From assembly GCF_042434395.1 (NCBI RefSeq), contig NZ_JBHLTP010000012.1, positions 62,001-126,000 on the forward strand: a DNA stretch of 64,000 bases. Direction: 5' to 3'. Origin of the DNA: Pontibacillus salicampi. GTDB taxonomy: Bacteria > Bacillota > Bacilli > Bacillales > BH030062. Each line of letters starts with the position of its first letter. The stretch's first letter is position 1. Shown piece after piece: positions 9,387 through 17,968 of this stretch. A program made the translations under genes and the position numbers. The notes beneath the pieces are model-generated. The model did not search any database. It had not been told where the DNA came from and saw only the letters and a program-made list of their open reading frames with translations.

Positions 9387-9554
9387 ATTACTTTTTATTA
9401 TGCTAATGGGAAGGTTAATGTCAACATTCATAATAAAAACATACATTAGGCATTTAGTTTAATTTCTGATTGGTTTAAGGATAAGTGAGGTTATGAGGAA
9501 GATCTGTTTAGTTGGGATTCAATCCAGCTTCAAGCTGCTATTTATGCCTCAACA

Positions 9555-9594
9555 AAACAAGCTAGCCTCTCATTGAAGAAAGACTAGCTTGTTT
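9555..9594 (-). terminator. Terminator hairpin between convergent genes
   Basis: AAACAAGCTAG (9555-9565) pairs with CTAGCTTGTTT (9584-9594). It lies between the GyrI-like gene and the end of the minus-strand opuAC-like gene, and can serve either strand. Confidence 0.6.
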
Positions 9595-9613
9595 ATGCCA
9601 CATGGTTATGCGA

Positions 9614-10513
9614 TTATTTAACCCATTCATCAATTACATCTTGATTTTCTTCCACCCATTTTTCGGCTCCATTTATAGGCTCCTCGGCATCTTGTACATA
9701 TTCTATAAGCTGACCGATTTGATCGTCATTCATCTTCCAATTTTTAAACCATTCGCTTACGTCTGGATACTCGTCTGCAAATCCTTGTTTAGTAGCATGG
9801 TGAATCTTTTCTACACCACCAAATGTGTTTTGAGGATCCTCTAGAAATTTCAAGTCATATTTGGAGAATACCCAGTGTGGGCTCCAAAGTGGTGCTACGA
9901 TTGGTTCTTCGTTTTCAATAGCTTCTCCTATTTCAGTTATCATCGCAGATTCGGAGCTTGATAGTAATTCATAATCAAGCTCATAATCTTTAATTAGTTG
10001 TTCCGTAACCTCCATCGTACCTGCGCCAGGATCAAATCCTACAATTTCACCTTCAAATTTTTCTTTATGTTCCTTCAAGTCTTCTACGCTATTCACTTCT
10101 TCTAAATAAGCTGGAACAACTAGTCCCACTTTAGCCGTGTCATACCACGTAGCATCTGAGAAATTCACCGTATCTTGATATTTTTCTAAATAATTAGCAT
10201 CCTGAACTGGCAGCCATATTTCCAAACTAGCATCTAAATCGCCAGTTTCCAGTGCTCTCATCGTAGTACCCATATTTAAATTGTTGAATTCAACACTATA
10301 CCCCTTATCTTCTAAAATGACCTTCCACATGTTTGTTACCGCAATATTTTCTGCCCAATTAATTTGGCCAATTACTAGCTCTTTGCTGCCTTCCTCTGAA
10401 TCTCCACTGGATTGATCACTGCTTGCTTCCTCATTAGCGCTCCCACATGCTGTAAGCACTGTGATTAGTAGTACCGCTAACATAAAACTAAATCTTCTTC
10501 TCCACATATTCAA
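9614..10513 (-). CDS. opuAC: Glycine betaine-binding lipoprotein, OpuAC type
   Basis: A 299-residue substrate-binding lipoprotein of a glycine-betaine/proline-betaine ABC importer. Lipobox LTACG gives Cys23, followed by a Ser/Glu linker. The binding-protein body shows the OpuAC blocks IGQINWAENIAVTNMW, EIWLPVQDANYLEKY and PLWSPHW, whose tryptophans form the aromatic cage for quaternary amines. I follow a TTG start with AAAGGAGAGG upstream; ATG two codons later is an alternative. No ATPase or permease gene is next to it, so it is an orphan binding protein here. It lies beside gbsR and shares an 18-base promoter motif with gbsA. Confidence 0.88.
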   Translation of the reverse strand: MNMWRRRFSFMLAVLLITVLTACGSANEEASSDQSSGDSEEGSKELVIGQINWAENIAVTNMWKVILEDKGYSVEFNNLNMGTTMRALETGDLDASLEIWLPVQDANYLEKYQDTVNFSDATWYDTAKVGLVVPAYLEEVNSVEDLKEHKEKFEGEIVGFDPGAGTMEVTEQLIKDYELDYELLSSSESAMITEIGEAIENEEPIVAPLWSPHWVFSKYDLKFLEDPQNTFGGVEKIHHATKQGFADEYPDVSEWFKNWKMNDDQIGQLIEYVQDAEEPINGAEKWVEENQDVIDEWVK

Positions 10514-10559
10514 TGTAAAACCTCTCCTTTATTCTGTGATAATCTATTCAACGTATTAG

Positions 10560-10577
10560 TAACGTTAAATTTGTTAA
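10560..10577 (+). promoter_or_regulatory. Candidate GbsR operator in front of the opuAC-like gene
   Basis: TAACGTTAAATTTGTTAA, differing by one base from the copy at 11449-11466 in front of gbsA. It lies 47 bases upstream of the opuAC-like start, close to the 50 bases seen for gbsA. Partly palindromic (TTAAC/GTTAA elements). Assignment to GbsR is inference. Confidence 0.5.
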
Positions 10578-10645
10578 GAAAAAATTTAATGAAGATGCTA
10601 AAAAAATATCTTATTCTTTCAAAGTGAATTTATCCAATATGTTCA

Positions 10646-10676
10646 GGTAGTCTATCGTTTCTTCCTATAGACTACC
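10646..10676 (-). terminator. Hairpin behind gbsR
   Basis: GGTAGTCTAT (10646-10655) and ATAGACTACC (10667-10676) form a perfect 10-bp stem 17 bases after the gbsR stop. There is no clear T tail on the minus strand, so termination is likely but not certain. Confidence 0.45.
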
Positions 10677-10692
10677 CGAAACCGATTTGTGC

Positions 10693-11235
10693 CTAATCTT
10701 TCGGTAAGAACTCGAAGATCTTTCCGCTTCTTATACTTTCCACTAACTCACTCAACCAGTGATAGTAAGTTTTTGATTCCTCTAATTGATCATAGTATTT
10801 CTTTGCTTCAGCCACAATACCTGGTGTGCTGTTAGGGTCCTTTATAACATTGATGAAATCTTCTTGCGCTTCCTCAATAGCACTCATATTCATTTTCACC
10901 TCACGTTCCCACATTTGACAATAAAAAGCCATAAAGGAACGGAAGAAATCTTTCTCAGCTACATAAGTATGTTTCCTTGAACCGCGTGTGAATGTTTTTT
11001 TAACCATTTCGATTTCTTGCAGCCTGCGAACACTAGTACTCATGCTCGGTTTGCTCATCCCGAGCTCTGTCCGCATTTCATCTAGTGTCATCTGATCCTT
11101 AAAGTACATAGTCGCATATAAGTTTGCAGCAGCTGGAGTTACTCCATATAAATCCATTGTCTCTGCAATGGCGCCAATAACCTTATCCTGGGCTTCAGCT
11201 AATTTCGTGCTAGGTCTTTCAGTAGATTCACTCAT
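10693..11235 (-). CDS. gbsR: GbsR-type choline-responsive transcriptional regulator
   Basis: A 180-residue MarR-like winged-helix regulator. In B. subtilis GbsR represses betaine synthesis and choline uptake genes and is relieved by choline. Seen: helix-turn-helix region TLDEMRTELGMSKPSMSTSVRRLQ at residues about 51-74, with the family block YGVTPAAANLYATMYF before it and the C-terminal YYDQLEESKTYYHWLSELV helices thought to bind choline. It is divergent from gbsA and next to the opuAC-like gene, the arrangement also known from staphylococcal cudC. Start has a weak AAGGAGCGAC site. Confidence 0.9.
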   Translation of the reverse strand: MSESTERPSTKLAEAQDKVIGAIAETMDLYGVTPAAANLYATMYFKDQMTLDEMRTELGMSKPSMSTSVRRLQEIEMVKKTFTRGSRKHTYVAEKDFFRSFMAFYCQMWEREVKMNMSAIEEAQEDFINVIKDPNSTPGIVAEAKKYYDQLEESKTYYHWLSELVESIRSGKIFEFLPKD

Positions 11236-11425
11236 AAGGTCGCTCCTTCAACATACAGTAAATCATGTTAAATATTTTTCAAATATTCTTCACGAACTTA
11301 TGTTAACGCTTATAAATAAAATGTCAAATGCAAATCTTAAATTTAGGAGTTGAAAATGTCCATCACCCTACAAACCGTAACCATTTATATATTTCTTTAA
11401 GCTCTGAAAATATATACTCTCGTTT

Positions 11426-11466
11426 TTGACATGTTTGAGAAGACATGGTAACGTTTAATTTGTTAA
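11426..11466 (+). promoter_or_regulatory. gbsA promoter with overlapping candidate operator
   Basis: A consensus -35 TTGACA (11426-11431), 17-base spacer ending in the extended -10 element TGG, then TAACGT (11449-11454) as a weak -10. The -10 is also the left part of TAACGTTTAATTTGTTAA (11449-11466), the near-identical partner of 10560-10577. A repressor bound here would block transcription of gbsA-betA. Confidence 0.5.
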
Positions 11467-11515
11467 ATAAATTCTTAATAAACTTAACTCAGACACAAAA
11501 TAGGAGTTGATTACA

Positions 11516-12988
11516 ATGAATCTCAACCTACAGCACTACATTAATGGGGAATGGATAGGTGCAGAATCCGAAAATAAACGACAAATAATAAATCCATATA
11601 ACCAAGAAATTATTGCAGTTGTTCCAGAAGGCAATGAATCAGAGGCAAAAGCAGCAATTGCTGCTGCAAGAGAGGCATTTGATAACGGAGAATGGGCAAC
11701 GACCCCGGCAACTGAACGAGGAGCGATTGTAACGAAGATTGCTGAATTGATTGAAAGAGATAAAGAAGAATTGGCTGAATTAGAATCTTTAGATACTGGT
11801 AAGACAGTAGAAGAAAGCAGAGGAGACATGGTTGATATTGCAGGAGTGTTCCGCTATTATGGCCAGCTCGCTGACAAAGATGGGGGAGAGTTGATTGATT
11901 CTCCAGTGCCAAATTCTATAAGTAAAGTGGTTCACGAACCAGTAGGTGTTTGTGGCCAGATCACACCTTGGAATTATCCTTTACTGCAAGCATCCTGGAA
12001 GCTCGCCCCAGCTCTCGCTACAGGAAATACGTTGATCATGAAGCCGAGTGAGATTACACCGCTTACTACTATTAAAGTATTTGAACTAATAGAGGAGGCA
12101 GAAGTACCGGCTGGAGTTGCAAATCTCGTTCTTGGAGCAGGTGCTACAGTTGGAGCAGAATTATCCAGCAATGTGGATGTAGACCTTATTTCTTTTACAG
12201 GTGGCATTGAAACTGGAAAGAAAATTATGCAAGCAGCAAGCGGGAATGTAAAGAAGCTCGCCCTTGAGCTTGGCGGAAAGAACCCTAACATAATTTTTGC
12301 TGACACGGATCTGGACCTGGCTGTTGATCAAGCGATGAATGGAGTATTCTTCCATGCAGGACAAATATGCTCCGCAGGCACAAGATTAATTGTTGAAGAA
12401 GGCATCCATGATACATTCGTGAACGCACTCGTTGAACGGGTAAAGCAATTCAAGCTGGGAAGTGGATTTGAGGAGGGAACTCAAATGGGACCACTCATTT
12501 CAGCTGAACATCTGGCAAAAGTAGAAAAGTATGTAGAAACAGGTATGAAAGAAGGCGCTACACTAGCTGTTGGTGGAGCGCGTCCAGAGAATCCAGCATT
12601 ACAGAATGGATTTTTCTACTTACCTACCATTTTCACAAACTGTACAACTGATATGGACATTGTTCAGGAAGAAGCATTTGGGCCGATAATCACAGTCGAA
12701 AAATTCAGTTCAGAACAAGAAGCCGTGAAGCTGGCAAACGACTCTATTTATGGACTTGCTGGCGGAGTTTTCACAAACGACATAGCCAAGGCTGAACGCT
12801 GTGCTGCAAAGATGCGCATGGGGACTGTTTGGATTAATGAATTTAACCTTTATTTCCCACACGCACCGTGGGGTGGGTATAAACAATCTGGTATTGGACG
12901 TGAGCTAGGTAAGCTAGGGATAGAAGAATATACTGAAACAAAACATATATTCCAAAACCTAAAACCGGAGCCTCTTCATTGGTTTTAA
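11516..12988 (+). CDS. gbsA: Glycine betaine aldehyde dehydrogenase
   Basis: A 490-residue NAD(P)-dependent aldehyde dehydrogenase, the same length as B. subtilis GbsA. It oxidises betaine aldehyde to the osmoprotectant glycine betaine in the cytoplasm. Seen: GQITPWNYPLLQASWK, FTGGIETGKKI (coenzyme loop), general base Glu251 in LELGGKNPN and nucleophile Cys285 in GQICSAG, and the C-terminal PWGGYKQSGIGRELG. I start at the ATG nine bases after TAGGAG rather than at the in-frame TTG three codons earlier, which overlaps that site. Followed by betA in the same direction; operon regulated by GbsR (inference). Confidence 0.93.
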   Translation: MNLNLQHYINGEWIGAESENKRQIINPYNQEIIAVVPEGNESEAKAAIAAAREAFDNGEWATTPATERGAIVTKIAELIERDKEELAELESLDTGKTVEESRGDMVDIAGVFRYYGQLADKDGGELIDSPVPNSISKVVHEPVGVCGQITPWNYPLLQASWKLAPALATGNTLIMKPSEITPLTTIKVFELIEEAEVPAGVANLVLGAGATVGAELSSNVDVDLISFTGGIETGKKIMQAASGNVKKLALELGGKNPNIIFADTDLDLAVDQAMNGVFFHAGQICSAGTRLIVEEGIHDTFVNALVERVKQFKLGSGFEEGTQMGPLISAEHLAKVEKYVETGMKEGATLAVGGARPENPALQNGFFYLPTIFTNCTTDMDIVQEEAFGPIITVEKFSSEQEAVKLANDSIYGLAGGVFTNDIAKAERCAAKMRMGTVWINEFNLYFPHAPWGGYKQSGIGRELGKLGIEEYTETKHIFQNLKPEPLHWF

Positions 12989-13144
12989 GCTACCAATCTA
13001 TGAATCATAGAAGACATTTTGTAAGTAAAACAATATATCATCACATTTAAATATCTAAATTTGTAAAGGTAATAAGGGGAAGTAAGTCTTCTCTTAGAGA
13101 TTGAAACCCTTCCATTGCAACTACGACACAAGGGGGAACAGATA

Positions 13145-14833
13145 ATGAGTGAATCATATGATATTGTTATCGTCGGAGGCGGAAGCGCAGGGTCTGTACT
13201 CAGCAACCGTCTCAGTGAGGATGGAAATAAGAGTGTTTTGGTATTAGAAGCAGGACGTCATGATTATTCCTGGGACCTATTAATTCAAATGCCGGCAGCT
13301 TTGCCATTTCCTGCCGGGAAAAGTCTCTATGATTGGAAGTACGAGTCAGATCCGGAGCCACACATGAACGGACGGAGAATTAAACATGCTCGAGGAAAAG
13401 TACTTGGGGGCTCCAGCTCCATCAATGGGATGATTTATCAAAGAGGAAACCCAATGGATTACCAACGTTGGGGAGCTGATGAAGGCATGGACAACTGGGA
13501 TTTTGCCCACTGCCTTCCTTATTTCAAACGCCTTGAAAATGCATTAGGGTCACCGAATGACGACCTTCGCGGTCACGATGGACCTATAAAATTAGAAAGA
13601 GGCCCAGCCAAAAATCCTTTGTTCCAGGCCTTTTTTGACTCAGCAGTAGAGGCAGGTTACTCCCGAACTCCTGATGTTAATGGCTTTCGCCAAGAAGGCT
13701 TTGGTCCATTTGATAAGCATGTGTACAAAGGCCAGCGTATGTCCGCCTCAAGAGCGTATCTCCACCCAGTAATGGACCGGGAGAACCTGACCGTGAAAAC
13801 TCGTGCTTTTGTGAAGAGTATTGATTTCGACGGAACTCGTGCTAAAGGCGTGACGTATCAAAGAAACGGACAAATTCATCAGGTACAAGCAGGGGAAGTC
13901 ATCCTTGCAGGTGGTGCTATCAACACCCCACAGCTTCTTCAGCTATCAGGAGTGGGAGAAGCGGAACACCTTCAATCACTTGGTATTAAGCCAGTTGTAG
14001 ACCTACCAGGTGTAGGAGAAAACCTTCAGGACCATCTTGAAGTGTATATTCAACATGCTTGTCCAGAGCCGGTTTCCGAACAACCGAACTTAAGTAAAGT
14101 ACGTATGCCTTGGATTGGTTTGCAGTGGATGCTTGGACGAACAGGACCAGCAGCGACTAACCATTTCGAAGGAGGAGGCTTTGTGCGTTCAAACGAAGAA
14201 GTGGAATACCCGAATTTAATGTTCCACTTCCTCCCTGTAGCGGTAAGATACGATGGCCAAAAAGCAGAAACAAAACACGGATTTCAAGTGCACATTGGAC
14301 CAATGTACTCCGATGCCCGTGGATCCTTAAAAATTCGCTCCACAGACCCTAAAGAGCATCCAAGCATGGTCTATAACTATCTTTCTACAGAGCAAGACCG
14401 ACGTGAGTGGGTGGAAGCCGTCCGAATTACTCGAGAAATTATGTCTCAACCAGCAATGAAATCCTATAACGCTGGCGAAATTTCACCGGGCCCTTCCGTC
14501 CAAACGGATGAGGAAATCTTAGAATGGGTAAAGGAAGATGCAGAAACGGCACTCCACCCATCTTGTACAGCTAAAATGGGACCTGCTTCAGATCCAATGG
14601 CTGTAGTAGACCCTAACACCATGAAGGTACACGGACTCGACAATGTAAGAGTGGTAGACGCCTCAGCCATGCCTTATGTGACGAACGGTAATATCCATGC
14701 ACCTGTTTTAATGTTGGCGGAAAAAGCAGCAGACCTAATTCTTGGACGAAAACCATTAGATCCAATCCATGCCGATTTCTATCGACATGGAGTCCACCCT
14801 GCAGATGCAGGTACAGCATCTAAAACAAAATAA
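13145..14833 (+). CDS. betA: Choline dehydrogenase, BetA type (GMC oxidoreductase)
   Basis: A 562-residue FAD-dependent GMC oxidoreductase that oxidises choline to betaine aldehyde, feeding GbsA. FAD motif VGGGSAGS at residues 10-17, RGKVLGGSSSINGM GMC signature 1, signature 2 near GAINTPQLLQLSGVG, and the active-site region ALHPSCTAKMG with catalytic His, then GNIHAPVLMLAEK. The match to E. coli BetA runs through the whole length. Start at the ATG after AAGGGGGA. B. subtilis uses the unrelated GbsB for this step; the gbsA-betA pairing here matches staphylococcal cudA-cudB. Ends at a strong terminator. Confidence 0.93.
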   Translation: MSESYDIVIVGGGSAGSVLSNRLSEDGNKSVLVLEAGRHDYSWDLLIQMPAALPFPAGKSLYDWKYESDPEPHMNGRRIKHARGKVLGGSSSINGMIYQRGNPMDYQRWGADEGMDNWDFAHCLPYFKRLENALGSPNDDLRGHDGPIKLERGPAKNPLFQAFFDSAVEAGYSRTPDVNGFRQEGFGPFDKHVYKGQRMSASRAYLHPVMDRENLTVKTRAFVKSIDFDGTRAKGVTYQRNGQIHQVQAGEVILAGGAINTPQLLQLSGVGEAEHLQSLGIKPVVDLPGVGENLQDHLEVYIQHACPEPVSEQPNLSKVRMPWIGLQWMLGRTGPAATNHFEGGGFVRSNEEVEYPNLMFHFLPVAVRYDGQKAETKHGFQVHIGPMYSDARGSLKIRSTDPKEHPSMVYNYLSTEQDRREWVEAVRITREIMSQPAMKSYNAGEISPGPSVQTDEEILEWVKEDAETALHPSCTAKMGPASDPMAVVDPNTMKVHGLDNVRVVDASAMPYVTNGNIHAPVLMLAEKAADLILGRKPLDPIHADFYRHGVHPADAGTASKTK

Positions 14834-14845
14834 CATAATCCAGAC

Positions 14846-14913
14846 GAGAAAGCCTCTTTCGCTAATGTATTATTACTGTTAATGCATTATGGGAGAAGGC
14901 TTTCTCTTTTTTT
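14846..14913 (+). terminator. Terminator of the gbsA-betA operon
   Basis: GAGAAAGCCT (14846-14855) pairs with AGGCTTTCTC (14897-14906) with an intervening 41-base section that can fold further, followed by seven Ts. Confidence 0.8.
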
Positions 14914-15225
14914 GCCTAATAGTACTAGAAAGAGGATTATAAAGGGAATGCCTGAAATAGAAATGGTTAAAACTGATATGCTCGGTAAAGAAGAAACAGA
15001 CACATATTTAATGGAGATATGGATTCCAATTACATGAGAAGTTTGAGAAAAAGAAAATTTGTTATTATACAATTGAAGGAGATATGTTATCTGGAAAAGA
15101 ATAGTGTACATTGTGATATACCGCAAGCGCTAAATAGAAGTCTCTCTATTAAATTTCTGGTGACATTAACTCCAATTCTTCGTGAAGCGTATTAGCAAAG
15201 TTTCATTATGTTAGGTGTGATAAAG
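14914..15225. other. Intergenic region, no supported gene
   Basis: About 310 bases after the betA terminator. Nothing convincing was seen on either strand apart from the binding site AGGTGTGAT at the right end. Confidence 0.4.
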
Positions 15226-15698
15226 TTGATAAAAGACAGTTTAAACAGTACTATTATGACATTTAGTATTTCATGTTTTTTTATATTTGGCATAATAAGT
15301 CCGACAGAATTTGTAAATACAGACTTTAATTCTTTTCATAGTATCATAACTAGTTTTTCAGTGATTTCCTACCTCTTGTTTCTTGGGGTTTTTATTTTAG
15401 CTTTTCCACTATCACTACTTACGAATATATTGTTAAGCAAAGTTCAAATGAAAGAAAATATTTGGGCGTATAAATTCATTATTTATATAATGGTAGCATT
15501 AATATTCAGTGTCATCTATGCACTACCTCTATATGGAATGAGCTTCTTTTCGATCATAGTGGCTGTGCTTTTTTCTTTATTGAAGTACTCATAAGCAGGC
15601 TCAAGCCAACCTATGCGAAGTCTATATATATTGGCTCTTCCTACCTTATGACCATTATAATTTTCGTAATACTAGCAACGAATGTAATCAATAATTAG
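15226..15698 (+). pseudogene. Multi-pass membrane protein gene with a frameshift at a T run
   Basis: The first frame (TTG start after AGGTGTGAT, or ATG at 15208) encodes about 122 residues with three or four hydrophobic helices and stops at 15594. The overlapping frame continues smoothly: after the six-T run at 15569-15574 it reads FIEVLISRLKPTYAKSIYIG and then one more transmembrane helix ending ILATNVINN at 15698. Adding one T joins the two into one protein of about 157 residues with a complete last helix. Either a real mutation, ribosomal or polymerase slippage, or a sequencing error. Function unknown. Confidence 0.55.
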
Positions 15699-15837
15699 CA
15701 TCAAAGTATTTGAGGATTATTTATCTGGACAAAACAATACATATAAGCATGCATGCAGGATTACTAAATAGTATTCTATTAATGGAAGGAATTTGGTGAA
15801 GAATGGAGTCAATAATGAGTGATTAAAGGGGGATTAT

Positions 15838-16089
15838 ATGAGTAATAAGCAGTATTATGCTATTCTAACCCCAACGATAATACTCGGATTGTTACTAATT
15901 ATTAACTTCCCATCTAGTGAAATGTACGTCATGTCAGCCTTAATTTTATTTAGTTGCTATGCTTCTTGGAAGGATCTAAGGAAGAGGGCGTTAGAAGCTG
16001 ACGGAGAAGAGGAGATAAGGCGAGCGATAACTCCCTTCATCCTACTAGTAATGATATTCGTTCTTTTTGTTGTTTCGATTTTAGACTAA
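15838..16089 (+). CDS. Small membrane protein
   Basis: An 83-residue protein with helices at residues about 7-24, 28-44 and 65-81, and a charged loop (KDLRKRALEADGEEEIRR) between the second and third. Good binding site AAAGGGGGAT seven bases before ATG. No family recognised; followed by a terminator, so a single-gene unit. Confidence 0.6.
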   Translation: MSNKQYYAILTPTIILGLLLIINFPSSEMYVMSALILFSCYASWKDLRKRALEADGEEEIRRAITPFILLVMIFVLFVVSILD

Positions 16090-16136
16090 TTGAAAATGTG
16101 TTGTAAAAAGCTTTTTGACTGAGTCTCTGTACTAGG

Positions 16137-16168
16137 ACGAATCCTTACATTAGGATTCGTTCTATTTC
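16137..16168 (+). terminator. Rho-independent terminator
   Basis: ACGAATCCT (16137-16145) pairs with AGGATTCGT (16152-16160), loop 6 bases, then TCTATTTCT. It lies about 50 bases after the small membrane protein gene. Confidence 0.75.
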
Positions 16169-16502
16169 TATTGTAGGCATCATCTTCCCTTTACATTTTA
16201 CACTTGAGAAAGGTTTATGATGTTGAAATAATTGTAAGTAATAGTTGATTCACAATAAATACGGTATTAATATTCCATTTCATATTCAAAGTTTATAATC
16301 AAGACTTGTGTGGGTATTCCAGGGCAAAACAATTTCACACTCAATTGTTAGTAGGCAAGGAAATTAGATTGTATGTCTTTAACAAGAGGGGGCGAGGATT
16401 ATTTGTTACAATCGTTTGATAATAGATTGTTGTTACGCGAACGAACAATTCAAAACAAGACGAAATGTTTGTATATAAATCAACGATTATCAGGAGGAAA
16501 TT
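16169..16502. other. Intergenic region, no supported gene
   Basis: About 330 bases. A short frame beginning near 16373 is rejected because its end overlaps the next gene out of frame and it has no recognisable protein character. The right end holds the binding site CAGGAGG for the next gene. Confidence 0.4.
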
Positions 16503-16778
16503 ATGTCAGAAGAAATAAAAAAGCAATATTTTTACTTGAGCATTGGATATATAGGATACTGTTTAATTATAGTTTCCCTGTTAAGGTATCTATTAGTTAC
16601 AGATGAGTTAGGAGGTATATATGTAGCAATTGTAGGCTTTATTTGTTTTGGGAGTTTTCTTAGATATGTAGAAAGTGAATTTTTAGCTCAAACCAAGGTC
16701 CACAAAATACTTAGAACCATTTTTTTAGGTGTGATATTTATTATTTGGTTGGCAGGATCTTTTCTCATATTTAAGTAA
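16503..16778 (+). CDS. Small membrane protein
   Basis: A 91-residue protein with three hydrophobic segments (about residues 10-28, 37-54, 71-90) and a short hydrophilic loop carrying RYVESEFLAQTKVHK. The ATG is preceded by AGGAGGAAATT, among the strongest binding sites in the window. No known family recognised. The next 190 bases up to the GC-rich repeat element hold no gene. Confidence 0.6.
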   Translation: MSEEIKKQYFYLSIGYIGYCLIIVSLLRYLLVTDELGGIYVAIVGFICFGSFLRYVESEFLAQTKVHKILRTIFLGVIFIIWLAGSFLIFK

Positions 16779-16970
16779 TAGGAAAGGTATGAAGAATAAG
16801 GCAGGGGAGACTCTTTTAATGCCTGCATTATGCATTATTGTATATGGCATTTATTTTTTGTAGGTTTTGGCAACATGTTATTAGACAAGGTGTATAAATA
16901 AACGCGTTATACAGTGCATTAACGTGTATTATCATTCAATGTTTGGCAATTATCTTGAAACTGAGTCTTT

Positions 16971-17528
16971 AAGTAAAGGAAAGGATTGTGGAAGACTCCG
17001 TTTCGAGACTTTACGGGGTTCGTTGCTGATTGGAGAGTAAGGGGTGGTTGGGAAGCCACTCGCTTTCCTGCGGGGATGACGGCAAGCCTCCTCGAGCTAA
17101 AGCTCTGCGGGGTCTCGCCAGCCAATCCATTCCCGCGGGAGTCTCGCAGCTTCCCAACCACCCCTTCAATTATGTGAGAAACGAACCCCTATACCAGGAA
17201 GGTGTATTACCCACCATCACTACCTATAGCAAGAAAGAGCTCTATTCCAAGCGGTTATGAGCTCTATCCATACAATGGAAGCTTTGTGTTACAGTTCCTA
17301 TACGTATAGAATGCACCTAATTCTGAAAGTGATTTCAAGATATGTATTAGACCGAGGGGCGGAGGGGAATGCCGAGACTCCTGCGGGAAAAAGTGCAGGG
17401 TGAGACCCCACAGGACGGAGTCCGAGGAGGCTCACCGCGCTCCCGCGGAAAGCGAGCTATTCCTCGCAGCCCCCATCCACTCAACAGAAGTCTCGAAACT
17501 GATTCTTCCACAAACAAGGGCTTTACTT
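16971..17528. repeat. GC-rich structured element with terminal inverted repeats, MITE-like
   Basis: The ends 16971-17011 and 17488-17528 are 41-base imperfect inverted repeats (33 of 41 matching by hand; shared core GTTTCGAGACTT and TGTGGAAGA). Inside, two copies of one roughly 100-base GC-rich motif lie in opposite orientation: 17057-17148 (minus) and 17371-17470 (plus), sharing GAGACTCC-GCGGGAA, GAGACCCC-CAG, CGAGGAGGCT and GGAAAGCGAG. The left copy is closed by a 17-bp stem (17040-17056 with 17149-17165) inside an outer stem GGGGTTCGTT (17015-17024) / AACGAACCCC (17180-17189). No coding capacity. The composition is far richer in GC than the flanks. Confidence 0.75.
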
Positions 17529-17878
17529 TAACAAACTTCGCGAACAAAAAGACCTTAAATATGCATCATTTTATACATTGATGAAAATATTTAAGGTCTT
17601 TTTATATTCAAAAAATATAATGCCATTTCATTATGGAATAAATGCCAAATACAGCATTATTTGTTATGGAGCTATCATTAGCTTATCTTTATCAAAAACA
17701 CAAGAGTATTTGTGCTTCAAGACCATTTATTAGAAAAGTTTAATTTTATCAAAACTTATACATAAATACATTCCCTTGTTAGGACCACCTTCTGTTGTTG
17801 AAACAGTAACTTGATTTATATAGGAAACACAACTTTATGAATAACGATATATGTTTAAGCTCTCCTACAAAGTTGTTG
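17529..17878. other. Intergenic region, no supported gene
   Basis: AT-rich DNA between the repeat element and the padR promoter. A dyad around 17541-17606 (GACCTTAAATAT with ATATTTAAGGTC) can fold into a hairpin followed by TTTTTATA, a possible terminator left without an obvious gene. Confidence 0.45.
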
Positions 17879-17920
17879 TTGACTTTTTACTGTTAATAAC
17901 AGTACACTGTCATTAACAGT
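17879..17920 (+). promoter_or_regulatory. padR promoter with two palindromic operators
   Basis: TTGACT (17879-17884) and, 18 bases on, TACACT (17903-17908) make a plausible promoter. The perfect dyad ACTGTTAATAACAGT (17889-17903) fills the spacer and a second copy ACTGTCATTAACAGT (17906-17920) covers the -10 and start region. This is the expected layout for PadR autorepression. Confidence 0.6.
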
Positions 17921-17968
17921 AACATAATATGAATCAAAATAATTCTTATTTAGGAGGTCTGGTGTGTT

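Noticed and set aside
16373..16606. Frame overlapping the small membrane protein gene
   Set aside because: Overlaps the better-supported gene at 16503 out of frame and has no protein-like features.
16986..17260. Several overlapping frames in the GC-rich repeat element
   Set aside because: They arise from the inverted repeat structure and GC-rich composition; frames on both strands mirror each other and have no binding sites.
17347..17581. Frames on both strands in the right half of the repeat element
   Set aside because: Same reason; the sequence is explained by folded repeat DNA.
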